NCBI GenBank assembly: GCA_022984795.1
Contig: JALIHJ010000019.1
Span: 124,001-188,000, forward strand
Reading direction: 5' to 3'
DNA length: 64,000 nt
Source of the DNA: Fabrea salina
Taxonomy: Eukaryota > Ciliophora > Heterotrichea > Heterotrichida > Fabreidae
The position numbers and the translations under genes are program-made. Shown here in pieces: positions 25,228 through 34,867 of the stretch (the first letter of the stretch is position 1; each line of letters begins with the position of its first letter). The notes below the pieces were generated by a model. That model searched no databases. It worked only from the letters and a program-made list of their open reading frames with translations, and was not told where the DNA came from.

Positions 25228-26942
25228 TTATTTAGAATTAAGAGCCCTTTTAGCAAAGTACTTGACGTCCTTGTCAGAGTCTTCAGTTAGAGTGCTTATG
25301 AGTTGGTCTAGCTTTTCAGACTTGTACTTTAGCTTTTCGTAAACTTGACAAAGTGCCAAACGCACATTAGGAACAGAGTCCTTGCTGGCTTCTTCAAAAA
25401 CTAATAAGCTAACTTCGTTCAAAGGAACGCACTCTAGTACCTTCAGTACAGTTATTCTGTGGGAATAACTTAGTTCTTGGCTGTGGAATGTTTCCTGGAG
25501 TTTAGGCAAGAGGTGAGTTTCTGCCCAGTGCATTCCAAAGCATTCAAAGAACTCTTTGCAGTTCTGCACTCCAGTTTCCCTTATGGTTGAAACTTTGTCA
25601 CTCAAAAACCTAAAAAATAAGCTTTGCAGGTGACTAATGAACTCATCAATTCCAAGTTTCTTTCCTAACACAACAAAAGCTTTAAAAGAAGACTCCCTAA
25701 GCCGCCAGTTGGGACAGTCCTTGCTAAGCAAATCAAGTGCCTCTATAAGTGAGCCACTTAAAAGGTCACTGCCAAGTATACTGCTCATTTCACAAAGTCC
25801 TTCTATAACTTCTTGTTTGATTTCAGTGTTGTTTTCCTGAGTAAGTCTTTCTATAATGATAGGCAGCACTTGACTCACGCAAAACTCAGTGGGAACGAAC
25901 TTGGATAGTTTAGACAAAGTTCTGCACGCGTTTTTCCTAACTGAAGGTTTGGCACTTGTGTCACAAGCTAAAGCACTAATAGGCGGGAAAATAACTCCGT
26001 GGAGTTTGTCTTGGGGTATCATTGGAAATAGTTCTTCTAAAGCAAACAGTCCAGCTGACTTAACTTCTTCTTCAACGTCCTTTAAAAGTTGCGCTAAGTT
26101 AACTATCAAGTTTGTTTCCAAAGCTTCTGTACCAAGGACCTTAGCAATCTCAGGCAGCTTTTCAGCAAAGTGGTACTTGATTCTCCAGTTTTTTTCTTCT
26201 GAAAGACTAATGAACACTGGGAAGATGTGTCTTTTGCTTTCTTCTTTGTCCAGAACTTTGGCTATCTCAACTAAGCTGTCCAAACACAAAATCTTCACTT
26301 GGTCTTGGTCGTCTTGGTAAAGTTTGTTGAAGTTCCCCACAACGTGCTCAACTAAGTTGCTTTTTTCAATCACTAAGGCGAACTTGCCCAGTACTCTAGC
26401 TGCTGCTCTCCTCACTAAAGAAACTTCATCTTGGCAGAGGTTAGTAAAGGTTTGTCTGAGTGTTTCTTTTTGGTCGTCTGCAAAGGAGTAAGCACCTACA
26501 CACAGACCACACGCTGAGATTTTTGAAGAAAAACTTTCTGAAACTGCTAAGTTGTAAACAACAGGCAGTGCTTTTTGCGTAAAACTGTCTTGAGTTGTAT
26601 GGGCAAAAAGGACGCACAAAGACTTCACGGCTTGTTCCCTCACTATGGTTTCCTCTATTCCCGCGAGTTTTTCTAAAGCATCGAGCATGCAAATAGAATC
26701 CTCTTTAAGAAAAGGAACTAACTTGCCCAGTTCGTGGGCCAAAGCATAAAGCACTTCGTCTTCGTGCTCAAGCAAAGCTCTATCTATTGCATACTTTCTA
26801 AGTAAGGCACAAGTTCTTTCTGCACCCTTTCTCTGCCTATAAGAGTGGCAATCATTGCGAGTCTGTGGAGGGCGTTGACTTTGAGATGGACTTCTTCTGA
26901 GTCAATTTCTTGTTTGAAGAGTTCGAAAGGGTCCACTTCCAT
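25228..26942 (-). CDS. PPP2R1A: PP2A scaffold subunit A (PR65)
   Basis: A 565-residue protein of about 15 HEAT repeats, close to the 589 of human PR65. Clear matches include LVRRAAARVLGKFALVIEKS, WRIKYHFAEKLPEIAKVLG and the ending DKDVKYFAKRAL. PR65 holds the catalytic C and a variable B subunit of protein phosphatase 2A. The first 49 codons (MEVDPFELFKQEIDSEEVHL) lie in exon 1. Removing 17 nt at 26794-26778 (GTATGCAATAGATAGAG) gives PYLETLLEHEDEV, aligned to human PFLTDTIYDEDEV with no gap. The first 15 nt fit the usual intron consensus, so a 15-nt intron plus a 2-nt insertion is the alternative. The ATG lies 9 nt from the divergent gene. Confidence 0.9.
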
Positions 26943-26951
26943 TATAATATT

Positions 26952-28634
26952 ATGGAATTCAACCCTGGGCAGCCCGACCCACCAATTGAAGAAGGAATGC
27001 TTAGAGTCTTGCACGTAGTTCCAGGCGTAGGTCCTTACCAAACTATCCAAGAAGCCATTAACGAAGCATCCCCAGGAACTGTAATACTAATTGCCTCAGC
27101 CTTGTACACGCAACCTATTGTAATTAACAAGCCTGGGCTGGTGCTTGAAGCCAGAGACAACAACCCCGAAGTGCAACTCACTTGTGCGTACGGACCTATT
27201 CTTACAGTTTCGCTTTCAGAAGGAGAAACCTGCGCAATCAGGGGAATCAAACTCATCCATACAGCAGCTTCAGCCAAACGGATAGAACCTAAAGGAAGCA
27301 TGGAGTCCGAGGCTTACCTAGACGTCTTTGAAACTACCAAAAGTTCTGAGCACTGGGTGAAGAATATCAAAGTGTCTAATTCTATGAACTGCGGACTGTG
27401 GGTTAACGGAGGGCAAGTTTTACTAGAAAACTCAAGCGTGATTTTAAGCTCTGCGAAAAACCCTATACCAGGCGTTGTGTGCAGTTCAGGACACCTTGAC
27501 ATAAGGAATTCTAGAATCAAAGGCAACGGCGAAGTTCCTTCGGTGGGGGTTTATGTTTTGGAAGCTGACTTGTCTGTTTACAGAAGTAAAATATACAGAC
27601 ACCGCGGAGGAGGTATGGTGCTTTACGGCAGTCCAAAGTGCAATATTCTAATTAACGAAAGTAAAGTTTTTGAAAATGTTAACTGTGGAATTTACCTACT
27701 AGGAGCTGACGCCAAACAAGTGATTCAGAAGTCTAAAGTTACACAGAACGAAGGAGCTGGAATCAAAATAGGCCACTTCAACTGCTCAGTGGTAAAAGGT
27801 TGTGAAATCAGTGAAAACGAAAAAGGCATTGAAGTGCAGAACGCAAACCCTTTTATCTTTTTAAACATAATCAAAAGCAACAGTGAAGAAGGAGTGAGCT
27901 TCACAGGAACTGAAGGCTCAAGATGTGACGGCAAGTGCATGAGTAACGACATTTTTGAAAACGAAAACGGAATAGTGTGCAGCGGAGTTTCTTGCTTTGC
28001 CAAAATTGAAGGAAACGGTAAGATCTCAAACAACGAAAAAGCAGGAATCCGTGTAGTGAACAACGCACACGTTTCAATCATTAAAAACGAAATCTTCGAA
28101 AACCAAACCCAAGGAGTCCTCTTGGTGAAGGGCTCGTCTGCACACATTGAACGAAACAACATTTTTAAAAACAAAAAAGCCAACATTGCTTTTGGGGGTT
28201 GTGAGAACTCAGACACAACTATAATTGAAAACTCTATTTTCCAAAGCTGTGCTGAGGGCATCTTCAACCTTGAAGGAGGAACTTCTTGGATCAAACGCAA
28301 CAGTATTTTTGAAAACGCAGACGGAATAGTTTTAGTAGACTCGCACCCAGTGATTACAATGAACTCTGTTTACGATAACCTCAGGTCTGGGCTAACTATT
28401 GCTGGCTACTCCCAACCTAACGTAGCTGACAACGAGTTCTTAAGAAACACAGCAGTAGGCATCAACATTAGGGACAAAGCATCTGGACTCATTGTACGCA
28501 ACTACGCAATTGGCAACTTAGTCCCAATGGCAGTGATCACCAAAACCAAAATGAACCTAAAACAGATTAAAAACGAAAATTATATTAAAGGTGAGATTCA
28601 ATTACCCTTGCCAACTCTGTGTTCCCTTTTGTGA
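26952..28634 (+). CDS. Right-handed parallel beta-helix repeat protein
   Basis: A 560-residue protein. An N-terminal RVLHVVPGVGPYQTIQEAIN segment begins the helix as in pectin-lyase-fold proteins. Some 15-20 turns then recur with the pattern N-x-I-x-x-N-x-x-G-I (for example GIYLLGADAKQVIQKSKVTQ, AGIRVVNNAHVSIIKNEIFE). The region resembles the CASH/beta-helix repeats of FBXO11 and SHCBP1, but no F-box is seen. Such folds bind proteins or polysaccharides; no enzyme site was identified and no signal peptide is present, so a cytosolic or nuclear adaptor is likely. The start ATG 26952 is 9 nt from the PP2A start. It ends with TGA. Confidence 0.85.
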   Translation: MEFNPGQPDPPIEEGMLRVLHVVPGVGPYQTIQEAINEASPGTVILIASALYTQPIVINKPGLVLEARDNNPEVQLTCAYGPILTVSLSEGETCAIRGIKLIHTAASAKRIEPKGSMESEAYLDVFETTKSSEHWVKNIKVSNSMNCGLWVNGGQVLLENSSVILSSAKNPIPGVVCSSGHLDIRNSRIKGNGEVPSVGVYVLEADLSVYRSKIYRHRGGGMVLYGSPKCNILINESKVFENVNCGIYLLGADAKQVIQKSKVTQNEGAGIKIGHFNCSVVKGCEISENEKGIEVQNANPFIFLNIIKSNSEEGVSFTGTEGSRCDGKCMSNDIFENENGIVCSGVSCFAKIEGNGKISNNEKAGIRVVNNAHVSIIKNEIFENQTQGVLLVKGSSAHIERNNIFKNKKANIAFGGCENSDTTIIENSIFQSCAEGIFNLEGGTSWIKRNSIFENADGIVLVDSHPVITMNSVYDNLRSGLTIAGYSQPNVADNEFLRNTAVGINIRDKASGLIVRNYAIGNLVPMAVITKTKMNLKQIKNENYIKGEIQLPLPTLCSLL

Positions 28635-28654
28635 CTAAGTAAAAGTTTATAAAA

Positions 28655-29077
28655 ATGATAATAGCAAGGTTCTTTGCCAAAAGGTCAAGACGTATCCCTG
28701 CAGCCAACGTCAAGGAAAAGTTGTACCTCAACCTTCCTAAAAAACAATACTTAGACCCTTCCCAGTTCCAAATCATCTCTGACGCTTACCTAAACAAGAT
28801 CTACTCAGCTTTAACTAAACTCAAAGAAGACAACCCTGGGTGCATGCTGCACTTCAACCCAGACTCCTTGTCCTTCACCAAGCAAGACTTTGCACTCACC
28901 CTCAAAAAAGAACCTGAGAGCCAACAGATCGTAATGAATGTTGCTGAAGTGAGCGGCCACAAATACTTTTTTGACTTAGAAAACGAAAGGTGGGTTAGTG
29001 ACAGAGACGGCCACATCCTAGACGAACTCTTAGTTAGGGAACTCCTTAAGGCTTGCAAAGGGTACCTTCATATATAA
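28655..29077 (+). CDS. FXN: Frataxin, mitochondrial
   Basis: A 140-residue protein. A basic N-terminus (MIIARFFAKRSRRIPAAN) fits a mitochondrial presequence. SGHKYFFDLENERWVSDRDG followed by ELLVRELLKACKGYL matches the frataxin core (human SGPKRYDWTGKNWVYSHDG...ELLAAELTKALK). Frataxin activates cysteine desulfurase and supports iron-sulfur cluster assembly. The acidic helix 1 that binds iron is less acidic here (DAYLNKIYSALTKLKEDNPG), which is a difference from animal and yeast forms. Confidence 0.85.
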   Translation: MIIARFFAKRSRRIPAANVKEKLYLNLPKKQYLDPSQFQIISDAYLNKIYSALTKLKEDNPGCMLHFNPDSLSFTKQDFALTLKKEPESQQIVMNVAEVSGHKYFFDLENERWVSDRDGHILDELLVRELLKACKGYLHI

Positions 29078-29086
29078 TAACTCTAA

Positions 29087-30802
29087 ATGAATATGGACAT
29101 AGAAAGTCTTACAAGAGTGTGTTTGAGGAACATCCAAGAAATAGGCGGGAGACCCGTAGCCTTAGGAGGAGCACAAGGTAAGCCATAAGCAGCCCTGGAA
29201 CTACTAGAGAGACTCCAACAAGCTGAGAAATTAGAACAAGACTTCTATGCAAGTCAGAAACAGGAACCTTCCGAGGACACTGAACCACCAATTATCACAG
29301 TTCCATCCTTGCCCGCAAGGACTCCCTTGTTGAGGACCTCGGATAACCCTAAAGATATAATCTTTGATGCTTTTTTGGCCGACAGACCTATTCCCTCTCT
29401 CACTTGTGTTAGCCCAAATCGTTTGTCTTTGCTTTTAAAGGCCTTGGCGCTGTCTGGAGACGGACAGCCTCTGCTGGAAGAAGAAAAGGCCTTGGTGTCG
29501 CACTTCGTGCAGAAAAGCGACCTAGAAAGTCTTGAGAACTTCTTGTACCAGAAACTCATGCACGGGTACTTGCAAACTCCTCAGCTATACGAGGAACTAG
29601 TGAGTTACATCCTCAACACGATTTCAGATGTTTCTGTGGGTGAACAGATCATAAGGCGCCTTCCCCTGCTAACCCAGGACGTCTGGAGCTTCATCTGGAC
29701 AAACTCTACTGCACTTCTCGACTTAATTCGGGAGTTAGTCGTCACATCCGAAGAAGCCTCGCAGGGCCTACACCAGATCTTTAGTATGCTTGAAGACCCT
29801 GACCCAGAGATCCAGAAGCACGCTATTTCTCTGATCGCCAAGCAGTTATACACTGTGTGTTCCAACGAGATAGAAGCTAAGGCCCTAAACCACTTTGAAG
29901 TTATTTGGTAAGTTTTACTTAGTCAACAGCCCATTTACCCCCAGGGTTCAGAAGCTAAAATCAAGGTTTACTTCAAACTTTTGGCTAAAAACCCTGACTT
30001 GCTTCCGCATTTCATTACTTTTTTGCCTGAAATTGCTAACCCGCTTACAAGGCAAACAGTTCTGCAGCACTACTCTAAAGTGTTGCAAAAATCTTTTCCA
30101 CAAGACCACGCAGTTTTATTAGAATACTTAGACACCAACCCTGAAGAGACTTTTTCCAAAGAAACCCTGACCATCATTTCCCAGTTGCCCTCAATAAACC
30201 CCCAACTCAAGCAACTGCTCATTGAAAAAGCTAAGTCCAACGTGCAACTAATCACCTACGTTGCAGCTCACTTGAACATGCAAGAAATTGAAGAGGTCAT
30301 TCCTACGTTAGTTTCCCAGCCAGAGAGTTCTTTAAGTACTTACATGAGTTCGCTTTTGGAAGCTCCTGAAGTAGACCCTTCAGAAGTGCTTGCTAAGATT
30401 CTGAGCTTGGACTTAGCAACTCCTCAAGTCATCAAAGCGCTCAAAGTAGCTTTGGACCTCCGGCACGTTTACTACCAAGAAACGCTCCAAGCTGCTACAG
30501 AAAAAATAGTTAGACTTGAACCCATTCCAGAGACTTCTATGTATTTTATTTTGAAAGCTAACGAACTTTATCCACAGTTAAAGAGTTTCTTCATTAGTTA
30601 CGCTTTGCCTTATTTGCTGGAAAGGAAAGTATGGGAATACCCTAGGATTTGGAAAGGATTTGTGACCTTCATAGAAAGAACCACTCCTGACTCCATACAA
30701 GTCCTAGACCTCATGCCTCACGATGTACAGCAAAAACTTTTACAGAGGGAAACCATCCGCAAAGGGAAACTCGAAGAAACTATGAGAAAGCAAAAGTCTT
30801 AA
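29087..30802 (+). CDS. SYMPK: Symplekin/Pta1-like mRNA 3'-end processing scaffold
   Basis: Three exons with two 15-nt introns: GTAAGCCATAAGCAG (29178-29192) and GTAAGTTTTACTTAG (29908-29922). Their removal gives 561 codons in one frame. The C-terminal half, with AKNPDLLPHFITFLPEI, WEYPRIWKGFVTFIERT and PDSIQVLDLMPHDVQQKLL, matches the symplekin C-terminal domain. Symplekin scaffolds the cleavage/polyadenylation factor and histone-mRNA processing complexes. The protein is about half the animal length because the N-terminal HEAT domain that binds Ssu72 is missing or not recognisable. Given how close genes are here, 3'-end formation is of special interest. Confidence 0.85.
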
Positions 30803-30845
30803 TTAATGTTTATACTTAACTAGACTTACAATTTAAATTCATATT

Positions 30846-31583
30846 ATGCGGAAGTCTACCAAACCAGGGCGCTTGGAACTCTTGGAGTGGGTCAACAAAC
30901 TCTGTGAAAGCGACTACCCCAGAATCGAAAGCTTGTCTGACGGAGTAGCTTATGCACAGATCCTAGACATGCTTCACCCCAGAACTATTCCTCTTTCAAG
31001 GATTGTGTTTTTGCCTCGTTCTATAGAAGACAACGCTAAGAACCTTAGAATGGTAGCAGACGCACTGAACAAAATCAAAGCCAAAAAACCCCTTGACATA
31101 AGTAAACTCTCCCAAGGCAAGTTTGCAGAGCACATGGACTTAGTTCAATGGATGTATTCTTACTTTCAGAAAAACCAGTCACTAGTTAAGGGCAAGTACA
31201 GTGCTTACACTAAAAGACTTGAGGCTTACAAACGCCAAAAAAAGATTCCCTCCGAAAAAACCAACTTTGAAGTAGTTATGAGTGAACACTTAATTCCCAA
31301 TGACCCTGACCTTGAAACCCAGGACTCAAGCATTCACGAACAAAGACTTAACCAGTTAAAAGACCTAGTAAGTTCTTTAGAACAAGAACTCACCAACCAA
31401 GTTTCTAACTACAAACTCTTACAAGAAGACATCCAACAAGTAGAGGAAGAAAGGAACTTTTACTTCCAAAAACTCAGACAGATCGAAATCATTTCGGAAA
31501 GCAACCCCCAAGACCCCATTGCAGAGTCACTCATGCAAATTATATCCGAGACTCCTGAAGACTTTTTAACTGCTGACGAGTAA
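30846..31583 (+). CDS. EB1: EB1-family microtubule plus-end tracking protein
   Basis: A 245-residue protein. The calponin-homology domain at about 8-110 has LELLEWVNKLCESDYPRIES, DGVAYAQILDMLHP and the conserved AEHMDLVQWMYSYF. A linker and coiled coil follow, and the EB-homology motif ERNFYFQKLRQIE sits near residue 205. It ends in an acidic tail without the EEY/F motif that recruits CAP-Gly proteins. EB1 proteins bind growing microtubule ends, and in ciliates also basal bodies and cilia tips. Confidence 0.93.
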   Translation: MRKSTKPGRLELLEWVNKLCESDYPRIESLSDGVAYAQILDMLHPRTIPLSRIVFLPRSIEDNAKNLRMVADALNKIKAKKPLDISKLSQGKFAEHMDLVQWMYSYFQKNQSLVKGKYSAYTKRLEAYKRQKKIPSEKTNFEVVMSEHLIPNDPDLETQDSSIHEQRLNQLKDLVSSLEQELTNQVSNYKLLQEDIQQVEEERNFYFQKLRQIEIISESNPQDPIAESLMQIISETPEDFLTADE

Positions 31584-31604
31584 TGTAACTTAAACCTTTG
31601 TTAG

Positions 31605-32621
31605 TTACTTTCCGTCGTGAGTTGAAGTGTTTACGCTTCCGTCAAGAACTATTGGTGTTTCGTCGGACCCTGGGCTCCAAAACCTTAATTTCCCATCGAG
31701 GGACCCTGACCCAATGTAGTCTTGTCCTTGGGCGTTCTTTACAGCTGCTAAGCAAGTAATAGCTTTTTCGTGCTTTGCAGGCATTTCTTGTCCTTGCCAC
31801 TGCTCTTGGTCCCAAACCTTAACAGTACAGTCTGCACTTCCTGAAGCAAGGCGGTCCCCAACAACTAGTAAGGACTTAACAGCCTTTGCGTGATCTGTAA
31901 GGGTTTGAATTTTTTGTTTGGATTCAAGGTCCCATATGATAATGGTTTTGTCCCAAGAAGCTGAAGCAAGCTTTCCACCTACAACCTCCAAGCATGATAC
32001 GCGATTGGTATGCCCTTCTAAAACTGCTTCTTTTTGCATAGTTTGCAAGTTCCACAGTATCACGTTTTTGTCCCTGGATCCAGAAGCAAGGTACTCTCCT
32101 GTGAACTTTAGGCACTCCACAGAATTGGTGTGCTCTTGAAGCACAGCAACTGCTTCGTCACTGTCGGGACTCCACAGTCTTACTGATTTATCTACGGATC
32201 CTGAGGCAACATAGTTCCCTGCTACTTCAACACACATAACCTGGTTAGTGTGGCCCTGGAAAACTTTTACAGGCTCTTTAGATTCCAGGTTCCAAAGCAC
32301 CACTGTATGGTCCAGTGATCCCGAAGCAAGAAACTCCTGGAAAACTACTATGGAACTCACAGACTGGCTATGATAACGTAGCTCTCCAATTTCTCTTGAC
32401 CCGTTGTCCCAAAGTTTTATAAGGCCGTTTGAGTATCCTGAGGAAAGGCAATCCCCAAAAGCTTTCAAGCAAGTTACACTAGGAACGTTAGCTTTCTCTT
32501 GCAATTCAAGAGTTGCAACTCTTTCTGCACGTACTATGTCCAGCACTACTATGCGTCCGTTCTTAGCTCCTGATGCAAGATAATGCCCAAAACTTTCAAG
32601 ACAGGTCACTGATTCCCCCAT
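31605..32621 (-). CDS. WD40-repeat protein, intact paralogue
   Basis: A 338-residue propeller with seven or eight blades (SGSLDHTVVLWN, SGSVDKSVRLWS, SGSRDKNVILWN, SASWDKTIIIWD, SGSADCTVKVWD, GSGSLDGKLRFWS). It begins directly within the first blade and has no extra domain. It is the close paralogue of the broken gene at 1778-2790: HTNQVMCVEVAGNYVASGS here against HTDYVFCVEAAGNYIASGS there. It lies 54 nt downstream of a B-box/coiled-coil gene on the same strand. Function unknown beyond scaffold. Confidence 0.88.
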   Translation of the reverse strand: MGESVTCLESFGHYLASGAKNGRIVVLDIVRAERVATLELQEKANVPSVTCLKAFGDCLSSGYSNGLIKLWDNGSREIGELRYHSQSVSSIVVFQEFLASGSLDHTVVLWNLESKEPVKVFQGHTNQVMCVEVAGNYVASGSVDKSVRLWSPDSDEAVAVLQEHTNSVECLKFTGEYLASGSRDKNVILWNLQTMQKEAVLEGHTNRVSCLEVVGGKLASASWDKTIIIWDLESKQKIQTLTDHAKAVKSLLVVGDRLASGSADCTVKVWDQEQWQGQEMPAKHEKAITCLAAVKNAQGQDYIGSGSLDGKLRFWSPGSDETPIVLDGSVNTSTHDGK

Positions 32622-32675
32622 TTATAAGTTATCAAGCTGCAATTTAAATGGCTTTTGTTAGTCATAATTCATTAC

Positions 32676-33092
32676 TTATAAAGTGTTTCTTAAAGAATTG
32701 ACCATGTCTCTGAGTTCATTAAGGTGGGTCTTAACTATTCTGAGGTCATTTACTTTTTTTTTCAGTTCTTCTTGGTTTGCTTCGCCTTCTTTTTCTTCTT
32801 CAGGTCTTTGGTTCCTTAGTTCTTCGAGCTTTTTGAATTGATTGATAGTTATTTCTTGGGTTCTAGTTGATATCGTGTGGATGAGTTTAAAAACTTGCTC
32901 CCTTGCTTCAGCAATTGGCTGCGTTAGCATTTTGAATACTAATTCCTTAGGAACAGGCTTGACATCCTCACAACCTCCGTCTTGATGGTCTTCTGGGGTT
33001 TCATGCTCCGAACACAAGTATATACTGCAATCTCCGCAATAAGCAACAGCGGTGCACTTCTCAGGACAACTAGCAATGGGTAAATCAGCCAT
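32676..33092 (-). CDS. B-box zinc finger coiled-coil protein, 138 aa
   Basis: The N-terminal CPEKCTAVAYCGDCSIYLC with EHETPEDHQDG gives the Cys/His spacing of a B-box zinc finger (residues about 9-38). A coiled coil follows (KKLEELRNQRPEEEKEG, LKKKVNDLRIVKTHLNELRD). This is the middle of a TRIM-like protein without a RING domain. The next gene on the strand encodes a WD40 propeller. A fused B-box/coiled-coil/WD40 protein would be a familiar layout, but I found no splice that joins them. Confidence 0.8.
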   Translation of the reverse strand: MADLPIASCPEKCTAVAYCGDCSIYLCSEHETPEDHQDGGCEDVKPVPKELVFKMLTQPIAEAREQVFKLIHTISTRTQEITINQFKKLEELRNQRPEEEKEGEANQEELKKKVNDLRIVKTHLNELRDMVNSLRNTL

Positions 33093-33151
33093 TTAACACT
33101 ATAATAACCATGCAAAGATGCTAGAATGAATTGTAGATAAACACCCTTATC

Positions 33152-34039
33152 TTAGTTGGTTTTAAGACTAGGTACCCAAAGCAGAATATTTGTGCTGGCA
33201 GTGGCCATCAAAGCAAAGTCTTTACTCCAAACTATACAGTTAATTCTTTCAATCTCTTCTTCTCTTTGAAAAACTAAGTTACCTTGTGTGTCGTACATGC
33301 TTACAGTTTTTTCAGCAGCTCCACACACAAACTTACTGTCTGGAGTGAAGCAAGCTACTTTTTCAGGGATGCTAAAAACTTCTTGGCCGTTCCAAGCGTC
33401 AAGAACTCTAGTAGATTCTCCAATGCTTAGCAAAAACTTGCCGTCGTCGCTTACTTCAAGGTGGTTTAGTTTTTCTGTGTGACTTGATATTTTAATTGAG
33501 TCACTGAGTTTTCTGGTGTCAAGCATTTCTATTCCAGTTTGGGAACCTACAAATATTACTGTACCCGAGGGGTCGAAGTTACTTACAACTGGCAAGCCAA
33601 GCTCCTTTTCTAAAAAGGAGTTTTTTTCTGTGATGCTTTGGAGTTTCAAAGACCTTTCGTAAGTAGTTAAAAAGTAGTTACTAGTAGGGTGGAGTTCCAG
33701 AGAAGTTATTCTAGACTGGAACTGGTAAAGTTCTACTGTTTCTGGTTCTTGGAAGTCAATTAAGCGAATTATGCCTTCGTGGCCTTTAGAATTAGCTGTA
33801 AGTATAGTGTGGGGGTCTTGTGTAAAAGACACAAAACTAGTACCATAAATCTCTGACTGAATGCAGGTTTCTCTACTGGCAGAGTGCAAGTTGTACAGGT
33901 TAATAAAGTCGTCCCCACCTGAACTAGCTAGCAAGTTGCGACTTGTAGATATACTTTGGACTTTAAAAGTGTGGTCATTTAGTACCCTTAGGGGCTGAAA
34001 GAACCCCAGTGTATCTTTCGTCAACTGGTAAAGCTCCAT
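33152..34039 (-). CDS. WDR82: WDR82/Swd2-type WD40 protein
   Basis: A 295-residue WD40 protein whose blade order and wording follow WDR82/Swd2: SSGGDDFINLYN near the start, LPVVSNFDPSGTVIFVGSQ, LDAWNGQEVFSI, ACFTPDSKFVCGAAEK, and the closing SKDFALMATASTNILLWVPS, compared with human FMTFASACSNMAFWLPT. WDR82 is a subunit of SET1/COMPASS histone H3K4 methyltransferase and of the PNUTS phosphatase and Pol II termination complexes. It starts 3 nt after the stop of the gene upstream, and that 3-nt gap is a second in-frame TAA. Confidence 0.8.
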   Translation of the reverse strand: MELYQLTKDTLGFFQPLRVLNDHTFKVQSISTSRNLLASSGGDDFINLYNLHSASRETCIQSEIYGTSFVSFTQDPHTILTANSKGHEGIIRLIDFQEPETVELYQFQSRITSLELHPTSNYFLTTYERSLKLQSITEKNSFLEKELGLPVVSNFDPSGTVIFVGSQTGIEMLDTRKLSDSIKISSHTEKLNHLEVSDDGKFLLSIGESTRVLDAWNGQEVFSIPEKVACFTPDSKFVCGAAEKTVSMYDTQGNLVFQREEEIERINCIVWSKDFALMATASTNILLWVPSLKTN

Positions 34040-34042
34040 TTA

Positions 34043-34387
34043 TTACTTACCGTACTTAGCAAAGGCCTCTTTGAGGAAGGGGTCCAAAGTCCCATTGAAA
34101 GCCATCCAAAGCATTTTATAGTCCCCCATCAAAGACCAAATTGGGTAGTTGAAAGTTGCAGGTTTATTTTTTTCAAAAGCAAAGTGGCCAACCCAGGCAA
34201 AACTGTACCCACAAAGCGGGTACAAAACTAAAAACCACAAGTTCTGAGTCAAAAGGGCCAGAACCAAAAACACCGAACCAAAGACAGTTCCTATGTAGTG
34301 AAGGGCCCTGCAAGTAGGGTTGGAGTGCTCAGACAAGTAGTAGGGGTAAAAGTCTTGGAAACTATAGAACTCAGGAACCTTATTCAT
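34043..34387 (-). CDS. MPO1-like (DUF962) membrane protein
   Basis: A 114-residue protein. FQDFYPYYLSEHSNPTCRALHYIGT is the family signature (conserved His in EHSN and LHYIGT). Two or three hydrophobic helices follow, then VGHFAFEKNKPATF and SLMGDYKMLW. Yeast Mpo1 is an Fe(II)-dependent dioxygenase that oxidises 2-hydroxy fatty acids in ER phytosphingosine breakdown; the histidines bind iron. The start is ATG 34387, since upstream in-frame sequence overlaps the divergent EF-hand gene, whose ATG is 10 nt away. Confidence 0.9.
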   Translation of the reverse strand: MNKVPEFYSFQDFYPYYLSEHSNPTCRALHYIGTVFGSVFLVLALLTQNLWFLVLYPLCGYSFAWVGHFAFEKNKPATFNYPIWSLMGDYKMLWMAFNGTLDPFLKEAFAKYGK

Positions 34388-34397
34388 AATTATATAA

Positions 34398-34850
34398 ATG
34401 GAAATCACCCTAACTCCCCAAGAACAAAGTGACATCAAAGACGTAATAACTGTGTATGGAAACCCATTGGACATGAACATACCTACTAACTTACTAGGCT
34501 CAGCCCTCAGAGCACTTAAGCTCAACCCTCTAGAAAAAGAAATTTCGCAGTTCAAAACTGAATTTGACCCTTCAGGTTCAGGAGTTCTAAGCGAAGAACA
34601 ACTCAAAACAATTTACTTCAGAAAGAAAAAAGACCCTGACACCTACGAAGAACTCATTCAAGCTTTTAGGTTGCTAGACAAAGAAGGAGAAGGCTTAATT
34701 TCTACGCAGGAGTTCAGGTACTACATGGTGAGAATGGGAGAACAAATGCCAGAAGACGAAGTTGACGACTTAGTCAAGCAAGCAGACAACGCTTCTGGGA
34801 AAGTGGACATTGAAAAGTTTGCTAAGTACTTACTAGGAATAAAGGATTAA
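34398..34850 (+). CDS. Calmodulin-like EF-hand protein, 150 aa
   Basis: A calmodulin-length protein with four EF-hand positions. Only DPSGSGVLSEEQL and DKEGEGLISTQEF keep a near-canonical loop; the first lacks recognisable ligands and the last (ADNASGKVDIEKF) is shortened. This pattern resembles myosin light chains and calmodulin-like regulators with few or no working calcium sites. Partner unknown. Confidence 0.85.
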   Translation: MEITLTPQEQSDIKDVITVYGNPLDMNIPTNLLGSALRALKLNPLEKEISQFKTEFDPSGSGVLSEEQLKTIYFRKKKDPDTYEELIQAFRLLDKEGEGLISTQEFRYYMVRMGEQMPEDEVDDLVKQADNASGKVDIEKFAKYLLGIKD

Positions 34851-34867
34851 CTTTGAATAATAAAGAA

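Noticed and set aside
2788-28634. UGA read as tryptophan (Blepharisma-like code)
   Set aside because: The TGA ends at 2788 and 28632 could be read through to nearby TAA codons, but no conserved protein in the window contains an in-frame TGA, which would be expected many times if UGA were a Trp codon.
31605-33092. Single spliced gene joining the B-box and WD40 frames
   Set aside because: No 15- or 16-nt consensus intron joins them. The B-box frame ends in TAA and the WD40 frame has its own ATG after an A/T leader.
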